From an uncultured Alphaproteobacteria bacterium (GTDB taxonomy: Bacteria > Pseudomonadota > Alphaproteobacteria > HIMB59 > GCA-002718135): a stretch of 64,000 bases of DNA. The notes under the pieces are model-generated. The model worked only from the letters and a program-made list of their open reading frames with translations. It searched no databases and had not been told where the DNA came from. Shown here in pieces: positions 1-9,689 of this stretch; within the stretch, counting starts at the first letter, position 1, and every line of letters starts with the position of its first letter. Both the position numbers and the translations under genes were made by a program. The stretch spans positions 1 through 64,000 of the forward strand of contig CACJGU010000001.1 of the NCBI GenBank assembly GCA_902593125.1, written 5' to 3'.

Positions 1-147
1 ATACCTGCTAGTAAAGCAGATATAGACGCAAAATTAATTTCATTAAATCCTGGTCTTAAAATAATTAAAACTCCTAAGAAACCTGTAAAAACAGCAATCC
101 ATCTATGAACACCGACACGCTCTCTTAATATAAATATTGAAATAATT
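1..147 (-). pseudogene. C-terminal-half fragment of an EamA/DMT-family transporter (continues past left edge, no visible 5' part)
   Basis: Minus-strand reading gives ISIFILRERVGVHRWIAVFTGFLGVLIILRPGFNEINFASISALLAG, resembling the middle of the EamA protein at 52660-53547 (VIFLKERIYLIRTFSLVLGFIGTLIILRPG). An in-frame stop lies just upstream, so about 110 N-terminal residues are missing. Confidence 0.55.
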
Positions 148-155
148 AAGTGTAA

Positions 156-1064
156 TTAATTAAAAATTTCATTAACAGCTTGGAATATAATACTATGTCT
201 TTTTGCTAATTCTATATTATTATCTGAATATCCACCACCTATAACAGTTGCAATTGGTATAAATTTATTTTTAAAAAAAGATAATACCATTTTATCTCTT
301 TCTAAGATTCCTTTCGAAGTAAGATTTAAATTACCAAGTTTATCATTCTTGTGTACATCAACTCCAGCATCATAAATTAAAATATCTGGATTAATATTAT
401 CCATACATTTTTTTAGAGTTTGTTTTAAAATATCTAAATATTGATGATCATTTAAACCATTATCTAATTCAACATCTAAATCACTTTTAGATTTTCTAAA
501 TGGAAAGTTATTTTTACAATGTATAGAACACGTAAAAATTTCTTTGTCTTTAGATAAAATTGCTGCTGTACCATCACCTTGATGAACATCAAGATCAATA
601 ATTAAAATTTTCTTTACAAAATTTTCTTTTATTAATTTTCTAGAAGAATAAGCAATATCATTAAATACACAATATCCTGAACCAAAACTTTCATGAGCAT
701 GATGAGTTCCCCCAGCTAAGTGGCATGCAATTTTGTTTCTAAGTGCTTCTTTACATGTTAATAAAGTGCCATTTACTGCTAAAAAAGATCTATTAGATAA
801 TATTTCTGACCACTTAAAACCCAAACGGCGATTTTCTTTTTCTGATAATGACCCATCTTTAATCTTTAAAATATACTCTCTATCATGAACTATCTCAAGA
901 TCATGAACTGAGGCTTTGTTAGGACTTAAAATTACTGCATTTCTATAGAAGTCTTTTGTTTTCAATTCTTTATAAAGATCTGAGAATTTACTGGAGGTAA
1001 ATTTATGATTTTTTGGAAGAGGAATGTCATATTGATGATGAGTAATCCAACTAATTTTTTTCAC
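156..1064 (-). CDS. Histone deacetylase family protein (acetoin utilization/APAH-like)
   Basis: Motifs GGTHHAHESFGSGYCVFNDIA, DLDVHQGDGT and YDAGVDVH. Confidence 0.92.
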   Translation of the reverse strand: MKKISWITHHQYDIPLPKNHKFTSSKFSDLYKELKTKDFYRNAVILSPNKASVHDLEIVHDREYILKIKDGSLSEKENRRLGFKWSEILSNRSFLAVNGTLLTCKEALRNKIACHLAGGTHHAHESFGSGYCVFNDIAYSSRKLIKENFVKKILIIDLDVHQGDGTAAILSKDKEIFTCSIHCKNNFPFRKSKSDLDVELDNGLNDHQYLDILKQTLKKCMDNINPDILIYDAGVDVHKNDKLGNLNLTSKGILERDKMVLSFFKNKFIPIATVIGGGYSDNNIELAKRHSIIFQAVNEIFN

Positions 1065-1197
1065 AATTTTACCTTTTTTATACTAAAATTTAGTCTTTTT
1101 CTTAATATACATTATAAACCGTGGTGCTGATAAACCATTATATATTTAGTTAGTAAATGTATTCTATCCATAAAAATCTGCACCACGATTGATAAAT

Positions 1198-1269
1198 ATG
1201 GAAGCAGTACTTTTATTTGATATTTTTTTTATTTGTTTAATAGGGTTTTTTATAGTCTATTATCATTGA
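1198..1269 (+). CDS. Possible 23-aa single-TM micro-ORF
   Basis: ATG...TGA reading MEAVLLFDIFFICLIGFFIVYYH, not in ORF track; hydrophobic. Confidence 0.25.
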   Translation: MEAVLLFDIFFICLIGFFIVYYH

Positions 1270-1305
1270 TTATTATTATGTCTTTTACTAGAATATAATA
1301 TCTAA

Positions 1306-2085
1306 ATGAAAGAATATTATAATACTAATGGATTTTATTCTCCTTTAAGGCTTTTTAGTATTGATCAATCAAATGAATATAGAAAAAAATTAGAATTAAC
1401 AGAGTCTAAGATAGGACCTCTGCATTATTTTGCAAAAACTTATACAGTGATGAAATGGGTTTATGACGTTGCAACAAATAACACTATGTTAGATTTTGTC
1501 GAAGATTTAATTGGAAAGAATATATTACTTTACAATGCAACATTTATAATAAAAGAACCTAAATCCAAGACACATGTAAGCTGGCATCAAGATTTAACAT
1601 ATTGGGGTTTTGATAAAAATGAAAAACAAGTGAGTGCATGGATTGCCTTATCTAATGTTAACGATCTTAGTGGATGTATGAAAATGATACCTGGTTCACA
1701 TAAAAAAGGTTTTTTTGATCATAAATCTACAAATGATAGAAATAATGTTTTATCAAGAGGGCAGACAGTTTTAAATGTAGAAGAAGATAAAGCCATATCA
1801 TGTCCATTACTACCTGGTGAAGCATCTTTTCATCATGGATTAACTCTTCATGCATCTCAGCCAAATAATAGCAACGATAGAAGAATAGGACTTAATTTAC
1901 AATTTATTTCAACTGATATGCAGCAATTAAAAAGTGATAATGATAGTGCAATTCTTGTTCGTGGAAAAGATAATTATAATAATTTTAAAATAGATGTAGT
2001 TGCCGAAAATGATTTCGATGATTATGGATATGAAAGACTTCTTGAACGTAATGAACATTATAATAAAACAATCCGAGAAAAATAA
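1306..2085 (+). CDS. Phytanoyl-CoA dioxygenase (PhyH) family protein
   Basis: HxD motif in VSWHQDLTYW, distal H in SFHHGLTLHAS, R in NDRRIGL. Confidence 0.9.
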   Translation: MKEYYNTNGFYSPLRLFSIDQSNEYRKKLELTESKIGPLHYFAKTYTVMKWVYDVATNNTMLDFVEDLIGKNILLYNATFIIKEPKSKTHVSWHQDLTYWGFDKNEKQVSAWIALSNVNDLSGCMKMIPGSHKKGFFDHKSTNDRNNVLSRGQTVLNVEEDKAISCPLLPGEASFHHGLTLHASQPNNSNDRRIGLNLQFISTDMQQLKSDNDSAILVRGKDNYNNFKIDVVAENDFDDYGYERLLERNEHYNKTIREK

Positions 2086-2094
2086 TTTAGATAA

Positions 2095-3075
2095 ATGAAA
2101 TATAGAAAATTTAGTGATTTAGGATGGAATGTTTCAGAAATAGGAATAGGTTGTTGGGCGATTGGTTCTGAATGGGGAGATGTTTCAGAAAATGATGCTA
2201 AAGATGCTCTTTATGCATCATTAGATAATGGAATTAATTTTTTTGATACTGCCGATGTATATGGAGAGGGAAGAAGTGAAAAAATAATCGGTAAAGTATT
2301 AAAAAATACAAAAGAAAAAATATATGTTGCAACAAAAGCTGGACGAAGATTAAATCCACACAATGCAGATGGATATAATTTAAAAAATATTGAAAGTTTT
2401 ATTGATAGATCTCTAATGAATTTAGGAGTTGAGGTAATTGACCTTGTTCAACTTCATTGTCCTCCATCAGAGATATGTGGAAAAAAAGAAACATACGAAA
2501 TGATGGATGAAATAGTTAAAAAAGGAAAGATAAACCATTATGGAGTTAGCGTTGAGAAAGTTTCTGAGGCTTTAGATGCTATTAAGTATCCAAATGTAAA
2601 AAGTATTCAAATTATATTTAATGTATTTCGTCAAAAACCAAGTGAAATATTTTTTAAAGAGGCAAAAAAAAATAATGTGGCTATAATTGCTCGAGTTCCA
2701 TTAGCTAGTGGATTATTAACAGGGAAAATGAATAGTCAATCTTCATTTCCACAAAATGATCATAGAAATTATAACATAAATGGAGATGCTTTTGATGTTG
2801 GGGAAACATTTTCAGGTATAAATTTTGCAAAAGGATTAGAGGCAGTTGAAGAATTAAAAAAAATAAAACCAAATGATTTTTCATTAACTGATTTATCTTT
2901 AAAATGGATATTGTCTCATCCTGAAGTAACTGTAGTTATACCAGGTGCTAAAAACAAAATTCAAGCTGAATTAAATGTTAAAGCATCTGAACTTAATGAA
3001 ATAAATTCTATAAAAGACAGTATTAAAGAAATTTATAACAAATATTTTAAAAAAGATATTCATTCTAATTGGTAA
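2095..3075 (+). CDS. Aldo/keto reductase
   Basis: FFDTADVYGEGRSEKIIG, YVATKAG, DLVQLHCP, TVVIPGAKN. Confidence 0.93.
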   Translation: MKYRKFSDLGWNVSEIGIGCWAIGSEWGDVSENDAKDALYASLDNGINFFDTADVYGEGRSEKIIGKVLKNTKEKIYVATKAGRRLNPHNADGYNLKNIESFIDRSLMNLGVEVIDLVQLHCPPSEICGKKETYEMMDEIVKKGKINHYGVSVEKVSEALDAIKYPNVKSIQIIFNVFRQKPSEIFFKEAKKNNVAIIARVPLASGLLTGKMNSQSSFPQNDHRNYNINGDAFDVGETFSGINFAKGLEAVEELKKIKPNDFSLTDLSLKWILSHPEVTVVIPGAKNKIQAELNVKASELNEINSIKDSIKEIYNKYFKKDIHSNW

Positions 3076-3125
3076 ATATATGATAATAAACAAATCTTGG
3101 TTTTTTAAGTTTCTAGGAGGGGGAT

Positions 3126-3542
3126 ATGATAGAGAACTTTAATGGAATTTTTAATTTAATTTTAAATATTTTAATTTTATTTCTTTTTGCTGTTTATACT
3201 TTTAGAATTTTATTTGCACCTGCAGGTATTGCAAAAGAATTTAATGTAGATAAAAGTGGTATTTTTATTATTAGATATTTAGGATGTTTTGCACTTAGTG
3301 CTTTAATAGTAGGGTTGTGGATTTTATTTCGCCCTATGGGTCCAACTGGTACATGGCCATATTATAATTTTATTTTTCTAACTGCGATGTTTAATTTAAT
3401 TTATGATTTAGCTTATTATTTTAAAATTATTGATAAAGATATTGGTGCAAAGAATTCTCGTTTAGATATAGTTGTGTCTACATTTTTAACTGTGGGTTCT
3501 GCAATTTTAATCTTAAACTTGTCTAATAAAATATATTTATAA
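3126..3542 (+). CDS. Small multi-TM hypothetical protein (paralogue of 50600-51013)
   Basis: ORF with upstream AGGAGGGGG; hydrophobic; shared pattern with 50600-51013. Confidence 0.75.
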   Translation: MIENFNGIFNLILNILILFLFAVYTFRILFAPAGIAKEFNVDKSGIFIIRYLGCFALSALIVGLWILFRPMGPTGTWPYYNFIFLTAMFNLIYDLAYYFKIIDKDIGAKNSRLDIVVSTFLTVGSAILILNLSNKIYL

Positions 3543-3545
3543 AAA

Positions 3546-3566
3546 AACGGGTCTAGAAGACCCGTT
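3546..3566. terminator. Bidirectional intrinsic terminator hairpin between convergent genes
   Basis: AACGGGTCT aga AGACCCGTT, 9-bp stem preceded by A-tract, between stops of 3126-3542(+) and 3573-3938(-). Confidence 0.8.
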
Positions 3567-3572
3567 ATATAT

Positions 3573-3938
3573 TTAAGATTTTTTCCAAGGCCCAAAATCT
3601 TTTTGGTCACTTGTAAATTCATATGAAACAAATTCATCATCACTTACAATCCACCCATCGTGTCCTGGTGCTAAATAGTATGCATCACCTGCTTTAAAAT
3701 TATCTTCTGTCCCATCATCATGCTTTACTTTCATTTCGCCTTTAATAACAACTCCTACATGACCTGCTTGACAACTTTCAGTACCAACAATAGGTTTAAT
3801 ACAAGAGCTCCAGCTCCACCCTGGTTGTAACGTGGTTTTGCTCATTGTAACGTTACCAAGCTTAACAGTTGATGAATGTGCCTTATCAGGTGTTTTAATT
3901 TCTCCTTCTTCAAAAGAAACTTTCATTACATTAGACAT
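3573..3938 (-). CDS. Cupin domain protein
   Basis: Cupin-like HVGVVIKGEMKVKHDDGTEDNFKAGDAYYLAPGHDGW. Confidence 0.85.
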   Translation of the reverse strand: MSNVMKVSFEEGEIKTPDKAHSSTVKLGNVTMSKTTLQPGWSWSSCIKPIVGTESCQAGHVGVVIKGEMKVKHDDGTEDNFKAGDAYYLAPGHDGWIVSDDEFVSYEFTSDQKDFGPWKKS

Positions 3939-3953
3939 ATTTTATCCTTACGT

Positions 3954-4238
3954 TTAATTTTTATAATTTAATGTGACTTCACCAGTTTTTGTATCTACAA
4001 CATCAAAAGTATTTTCATTATTACTCATTCTTTTTGATCTTGCAGCTGATGCACGTTCCATTGCATCATTATCTGCATATAGAGAAACTGCCATTACAAT
4101 TGTATCACTTGCACGTATTTGTAATAATTGTTCTGCTTCTGGAAATTCACTAGGTGCTTTTTCTGAATAATCTTCAATTGATTTATCAGCATCTTCTTTA
4201 TTTTTAAAATTAATAGTTGTTATTCTTGCTACAGACAT
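3954..4238 (-). CDS. Small dimeric alpha/beta-barrel (ABM-like) hypothetical protein
   Basis: ORF length and fold-like pattern; adjacent to cupin gene. Confidence 0.6.
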   Translation of the reverse strand: MSVARITTINFKNKEDADKSIEDYSEKAPSEFPEAEQLLQIRASDTIVMAVSLYADNDAMERASAARSKRMSNNENTFDVVDTKTGEVTLNYKN

Positions 4239-4275
4239 TTTACCTCCAAATTATATTAATAAAAGTATGATACTA

Positions 4276-4695
4276 TTAATTTCCTACAAAACTAAAAGAT
4301 ATTTTTCTTTTATGAGGATTATATCTATGTTCAAAAAGATATATACCTTGCCAAGTTCCAAGAATTAGTTGTTTATTTTTAATAGGAATTGTCAAAGATG
4401 TTTGGGTCAACATATATTTTATATGAGCTGGCATATCATCATTTCCTTCATATCCATGTGAGTACAAAGATGAATCTTCAGGTACTAATTTTAGAAAAAA
4501 GTTATTTACATCATCTAACACATCGGGGCTTGCATTTTCCATTATTGTTAATGATGCAGAAGTATGTTGTATAAATAAATTTAATTGTCCTTGATTGATA
4601 TTATTTTTAGAAACCCAGTCATTAATATTTTCTGTAATCTCAAACATTCCCTTACCGGAAGTATTAAAGATTAAATCCTCAATAAGATTTATCAT
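4276..4695 (-). CDS. YjbQ family protein (UPF0047)
   Basis: FIQHTSASLTIMENASPDV, GYEGNDDMPAHIKYMLTQTSLTIPI, LGTWQGIYLFEHR. Confidence 0.93.
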   Translation of the reverse strand: MINLIEDLIFNTSGKGMFEITENINDWVSKNNINQGQLNLFIQHTSASLTIMENASPDVLDDVNNFFLKLVPEDSSLYSHGYEGNDDMPAHIKYMLTQTSLTIPIKNKQLILGTWQGIYLFEHRYNPHKRKISFSFVGN

Positions 4696-4707
4696 AATGT
4701 ATATTTA

Positions 4708-4812
4708 CTATACTAAAAAATGAAGTCCATGTGAAGATGTGGCACCTACAAGGAGAATTATAATAAAAATTAATGAAATAAAAAAAAGAACTATTCTTCT
4801 AATCAGTGCCAC
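4708..4812 (-). CDS. Possible 34-aa small membrane protein, GTG start
   Basis: Reads MALIRRIVLFFISLIFIIILLVGATSSHGLHFLV, not in ORF track; no clear SD. Confidence 0.35.
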   Translation of the reverse strand: MALIRRIVLFFISLIFIIILLVGATSSHGLHFLV

Positions 4813-4893
4813 AAATAATATTTATTTGTAAATATTGTTATAATATGGATATAATTAAGGAAAAATTATGATATTTATTTTTAGGGAGTAATT

Positions 4894-6255
4894 TTGATAA
4901 AATTAACAATAATAGGAGCTGGTAGCGCAGTATTTACTAAAAATATTGTTGTTGATTTGTTGCACATATCTTCATTTAAAAAAATGCATATATCTTTGAT
5001 GGATATTGATGAAACTAGACTTAAATTAGCAAAAGAATTAATAGATAGCGTCTCTTATAAACTTAATGCTATCCCCAAAGTTACCTTGCACACTAATAGA
5101 AAAGAAGCTTTACACAATGCTGATTTTGTTCAAACAACTATTCAGGTAGGGGGTTACAAGCCTTCAACAATTATAGATTTTGATATTCCAAACAAATATG
5201 GACTTAAACAAACTATTGGAGACACATTAGGAATTGGAGGTATAATGAGGGGTTTAAGAACAATTCCTATTCTACTTGATATAGCTAAAGATATTATGGA
5301 AGTGTGTCCAAATTCTCTTTGGTTACAATATGTAAACCCAATGTGCTCTAATATGATTGCAATAAAAAATAAGTTTCCAGAAATAAAATCGATAGGATTA
5401 TGCCATTCTGTTCAAGGAACAGCTGAAATGTTAGCAAAAGATTTAAATGAAGATATTTCTAATATTAATTTTACTTGTGCAGGAATTAATCATATGGCAT
5501 TTTTCTTAAAATTTGAAAAAAAACAAAATGGCTCAAATATCGATCTTTATCCCAAATTAAAAATATTAGCTGATGAAATAGTTAATGATAAAACCGTTTC
5601 ATCAAGAAGTAAAAAAATTTATTATGAATCTAATAAAATACTTCATGAAAAAGTTAGATATGAAATTTTACGAAGATTTGGTTATTTTGTAACTGAATCT
5701 AGCGAACATTTTGCTGAATATGTCCCGTGGTTTATTAAAAATAATAGAGATGATATAATTGATAAATATAAAATTCCAATTAACGAATATATCGATAGAT
5801 GTGAGTATCATATTAAATCTTGGAAACAATTAGAAAAAGATATTACGCCTTTAAATAATGAACCTTTAAAATTAAGTCATGAATATGCTTCTTACATAAT
5901 GGATGCAGTAACAAATAATAAAAGTATTACAATTAATGCAAATGTTATGAATAATAATTTTATTAATAATTTACCAAGTAATTGTTGTGTAGAAGTTCCA
6001 TGTTTAATTAATTCTGATGGGTATAATCCGCAAAAAGTAGGAAACTTACCTGAGCAATTATCTGCATTAATACGTACAAATATTAATGTTCAAATTTTAA
6101 CTGCTGAAGCAGCAACTACAAAAAAAAGGGAACATATTTATCATGCAGCAATGTTGGATCCATTAGCTGCCTCAACTCTTTCTATTGATGAAATATATTT
6201 GATGACCGATGAATTAATCGATGCTCACAAAGAATATTTACCTAAATATAATTAA
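4894..6255 (+). CDS. Glycoside hydrolase family 4 (alpha-galactosidase/alpha-glucosidase type, NAD-dependent)
   Basis: IGAGSAVFTKNIVVDLL, IGDTLGIGGIMRGLRTIPI, CHSVQGTAEML, INHMAFFL. Confidence 0.92.
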   Translation: MIKLTIIGAGSAVFTKNIVVDLLHISSFKKMHISLMDIDETRLKLAKELIDSVSYKLNAIPKVTLHTNRKEALHNADFVQTTIQVGGYKPSTIIDFDIPNKYGLKQTIGDTLGIGGIMRGLRTIPILLDIAKDIMEVCPNSLWLQYVNPMCSNMIAIKNKFPEIKSIGLCHSVQGTAEMLAKDLNEDISNINFTCAGINHMAFFLKFEKKQNGSNIDLYPKLKILADEIVNDKTVSSRSKKIYYESNKILHEKVRYEILRRFGYFVTESSEHFAEYVPWFIKNNRDDIIDKYKIPINEYIDRCEYHIKSWKQLEKDITPLNNEPLKLSHEYASYIMDAVTNNKSITINANVMNNNFINNLPSNCCVEVPCLINSDGYNPQKVGNLPEQLSALIRTNINVQILTAEAATTKKREHIYHAAMLDPLAASTLSIDEIYLMTDELIDAHKEYLPKYN

Positions 6256-8864
6256 TAATTAGTTATAGATAGTTCATCTCTTATTAATTTACTTAATAAA
6301 CTATAACCTAGTAAATTCATATGTAATGGATCTTCTCCATAAAATTTTTCATAACCAGTTTCTAACATTGGAGTACACAAGTCTATATATTTCCATTGAT
6401 CTAAGTAATTAATAGATTTTTTTATTTTTTCATTAGTTTCTAATATAATATCTAAATAATCTTTTCTAAAAATGCTAGGTTTGATCGAGATATAAAAACA
6501 TCTTGTATGAGGTATTTTTTCATTAACTTCCGAAGTGAATAAAATAAATTCATTTAGTAAATCTTCTGCTGATGTTCCACTTCCTATATCATTATCACCA
6601 GCATAAAATAGCATAGTGTCAGGATTGTAAGGAACAACAAGTCTATTAAAATAAGTTCTGCATGAAACCAGAGTTGAACCACCAAAACCTAAATTAGATA
6701 AATTATTTAAAGATAAATCTAGGTGTGCATTATTCCAGTCTTTAAAAGTTGAACTACCGTATAAAACAATTTTCTTATTTTCTAAATCTTTATTATGTAG
6801 ATTAATCTCTAATTCTCTTACGTCAGCTTCATATTCTTCTTCTACAGGTCCAACTAAATTAATATTAGTTTCAATATTTTCTAATTTTCTATTATCATTG
6901 TATATATTTTTGGCCAATTCAATTGCTTCTTCTACGTAACCTCTAAATTTTATTCTATATTCAACTAGAAATTGCTCTAATTCTTTTTTATTTTTAAAAT
7001 CTTTGATATATTTATTTATTCTTATAGGCTCTTTAATCACTGCGGAGTAAACAGTATTTGATATAGAGTGATCAAAATTTGCTAATGCAATAGGTATAAG
7101 AAGAGGTTCAGGCTCCAATTGATTAGCTAATAAAAATGCCCCTGGCTTAAAAGGTCCAGGAGAATTAATAGTAATATTATCTTTAGTTTCACTTGTACCT
7201 TCAGGTGCAATAACAAGTGGTCTATTTTGATCAAAAATATCTTGAGTTTCTACAAATAATTTTTCTTTTCGTTTCTTTTTTTCTAAATCAGTTTCTTCCA
7301 ATTTATCAGATTCAGGAGTATGTACAAATATATAATCTAAGTTCTCATAGTAATTATATCGCCAAAATTCTGTATTTCTGCTGTATCTAGCTATTCTTTG
7401 ACCGCCATCTCCATATTTTGGAAACAATATTTTAGCTGATATAAAATGACTATCAATACTGAAAGAATGCCCATTAGCTAAAGTATTCTCTTTAATACTT
7501 GCAAGATGGTTGTAAAAAAATATGTTCGTTGGTTCATCAGGCAAATTTTCCATACCTTTAATAACATATGGCACTTGATCAAAAGCTTTTATAAAATCTG
7601 AGTTAGTAAGCTTCTGAAGAGTTTTCTTATTAATTTCTTCATAGGATGTTGCAACTCTATTATAAATTTTAGTTAATTGATTAAAAAATCTATTTTTCCT
7701 CTCTAAACCAGACATTGCATCTATCATAAGGCTAGCAATTGATTTTTCATTTTCATTACCAGATACCAAAACTTTATAAATGATATCAAATGCTAATGAA
7801 TGGGTTAAATGATTTTTTAAAAGATGTGGTATATTGTATAACTTTGAATTTACTGGAATTCTTGAAGAATTATCATTTAAAAGATAATTAAATAATTCAG
7901 CCTCATTTTTTGCAGGATATGTGTTTAAACCTGATGAAGTTTGAATATATTTACCTAATTGCCATAATTGACGTTTTAAAAATTTTAAAGCTAATTCAGG
8001 ATCTTTCTTTATTAAATTATCAATGAAATCATTTGAAAATTTTATTATAGTAGTATCTCTAGTTGCTTTTATTGAATAAGGTGATTTAATACTATGTTGT
8101 CCTGCTGAAAGAGATAAAGCTACACCTGATCTTGCTATTGTTCTAGTATTTTTTTCTAATCGATTTTCTTTTTTAATATTGAAAGTTGCATCAACTTTTC
8201 CTTTAAGCAAAATATTGATACCATCAGATATTCTACCTTCAATAGTTATATATTCGTTTGCAGAAAAAAGCTTTATGCTACTGTAATCTAATAATTTTTT
8301 TAAATCTCGCTCACTAAGAAATGCAAGAAAGGCTGTATCCTTTATTCTTTTAGTATTGACAATTTCTCCACCAGTTTTGACTCCATCAGATATTGTAATA
8401 TTTTTTTGTAAATTACAATCATTTAAATTTCTTGAAGACCAAACTATATTAATTGACTGATATACAAGATAAGAATAAAAAAAACTTGTGTATAATGAGT
8501 CTGTTTTTTCAATTTCTTTAAATTTATTTAGATCAATTTCAATGAATTCTGAATTTGCTTTTATATAAATATCAGCCATATATCTTCTTGGTGGATTTAA
8601 TCCTGAAACACCAAGAGGTATACCTGAGCCTTTTAAAGTAGCTAATTTATATAATCTATTATTTTGATTTTTTTTAAATTCTGCTTGTCCATTTATAAGT
8701 AAAAAAAGTTTGTTTGCAATACCATGCTGTTCAGCTATCAATATTTCTTCTGATGTTTTTTTTAACGTAGATGAGTCATTAATTATTTTTTCTGTTTGAT
8801 AATTTGGATTTAAATTAAATCCTTTATCATTAAACATTAATGAAATTTTTTCCGAAATATTCAT
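6252..8864 (-). CDS. Multidomain protein: cyclic-nucleotide-binding-like domains, PlsC-type acyltransferase, C-terminal SGNH/GDSL hydrolase
   Basis: cNMP-like region in N-terminal half; NHLAS...APEGTSE (acyltransferase); LYGSSTF, LGFGGST, AGDND, DPLHMN (SGNH blocks). Confidence 0.85.
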   Translation of the reverse strand: MNISEKISLMFNDKGFNLNPNYQTEKIINDSSTLKKTSEEILIAEQHGIANKLFLLINGQAEFKKNQNNRLYKLATLKGSGIPLGVSGLNPPRRYMADIYIKANSEFIEIDLNKFKEIEKTDSLYTSFFYSYLVYQSINIVWSSRNLNDCNLQKNITISDGVKTGGEIVNTKRIKDTAFLAFLSERDLKKLLDYSSIKLFSANEYITIEGRISDGINILLKGKVDATFNIKKENRLEKNTRTIARSGVALSLSAGQHSIKSPYSIKATRDTTIIKFSNDFIDNLIKKDPELALKFLKRQLWQLGKYIQTSSGLNTYPAKNEAELFNYLLNDNSSRIPVNSKLYNIPHLLKNHLTHSLAFDIIYKVLVSGNENEKSIASLMIDAMSGLERKNRFFNQLTKIYNRVATSYEEINKKTLQKLTNSDFIKAFDQVPYVIKGMENLPDEPTNIFFYNHLASIKENTLANGHSFSIDSHFISAKILFPKYGDGGQRIARYSRNTEFWRYNYYENLDYIFVHTPESDKLEETDLEKKKRKEKLFVETQDIFDQNRPLVIAPEGTSETKDNITINSPGPFKPGAFLLANQLEPEPLLIPIALANFDHSISNTVYSAVIKEPIRINKYIKDFKNKKELEQFLVEYRIKFRGYVEEAIELAKNIYNDNRKLENIETNINLVGPVEEEYEADVRELEINLHNKDLENKKIVLYGSSTFKDWNNAHLDLSLNNLSNLGFGGSTLVSCRTYFNRLVVPYNPDTMLFYAGDNDIGSGTSAEDLLNEFILFTSEVNEKIPHTRCFYISIKPSIFRKDYLDIILETNEKIKKSINYLDQWKYIDLCTPMLETGYEKFYGEDPLHMNLLGYSLLSKLIRDELSITNY

Positions 8865-8906
8865 ATAACATTAATTAAAATAATTATTTTTTAATTGAAA
8901 GAAAAA

Positions 8907-9608
8907 TTATCTTCTAATTAGTGATTTAAAAATATTAATAAAAGATAATAGTATAATTTTTAATCTGAATATACTTACTATAGATTGTGCTAAATAAGTA
9001 AACGCAGCAGCTCTTAATACTGATCGACATTGTTTTAAATTTTTATTTGGAACATATTTTTTTAAAATATTTAAAGCTCTTTTACTGGCATCAAATTCTA
9101 CGGGTAATGTTATTAGGTGAATTACAACGTTAGTGGAAAGACATCCCATAATCATTATTCCTGCTAATAAAGTTATAAAAGGACTTTTTGTAAATGCAAA
9201 AATTGATGGAAGTCCTATAATTAAAAGGAATGAACCTATTCTTTGTAAAATAAGAGTTTTCTCAATTAAAGTTTGTCTTAATTTAAGTGGTTTATAATTT
9301 TCTCTATCTTGAATTGCGTGTCCAATTTCATGTGTTACTACAGAAATACTTGTAATACTTTTTTTATTGATTTTATCCTCAGATATATGAATTTTTTTTT
9401 CAATTGGATTATAGTGATCTAATTGTTTAATTGAATTTATACTTACACTTCTAATATTTTGCTCTTTTAGAATTTCTTCGCCTAATTCTTTACCCGTAAA
9501 TGGCATATCAGAAAAAGTTACATTAAATTTCCTTAAAACATAGTTTACCCATAAACTTGGTAAAAATAGCACTAAAAAGGGTAGAATATAAAAAAATAAT
9601 TTAACCAT
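8907..9608 (-). CDS. Zinc metallopeptidase, YugP family (membrane)
   Basis: VVTHEIGHAIQD (HExxH), TM segments, PVEFDASKRAL. Confidence 0.92.
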   Translation of the reverse strand: MVKLFFYILPFLVLFLPSLWVNYVLRKFNVTFSDMPFTGKELGEEILKEQNIRSVSINSIKQLDHYNPIEKKIHISEDKINKKSITSISVVTHEIGHAIQDRENYKPLKLRQTLIEKTLILQRIGSFLLIIGLPSIFAFTKSPFITLLAGIMIMGCLSTNVVIHLITLPVEFDASKRALNILKKYVPNKNLKQCRSVLRAAAFTYLAQSIVSIFRLKIILLSFINIFKSLIRR

Positions 9609-9689
9609 AATCTAAAAATAGTAATAATATTATTAAAAATCAATTTTATTAAATGTAGTTTTTTTTTAAAAATTATCTATTAAAAATTT

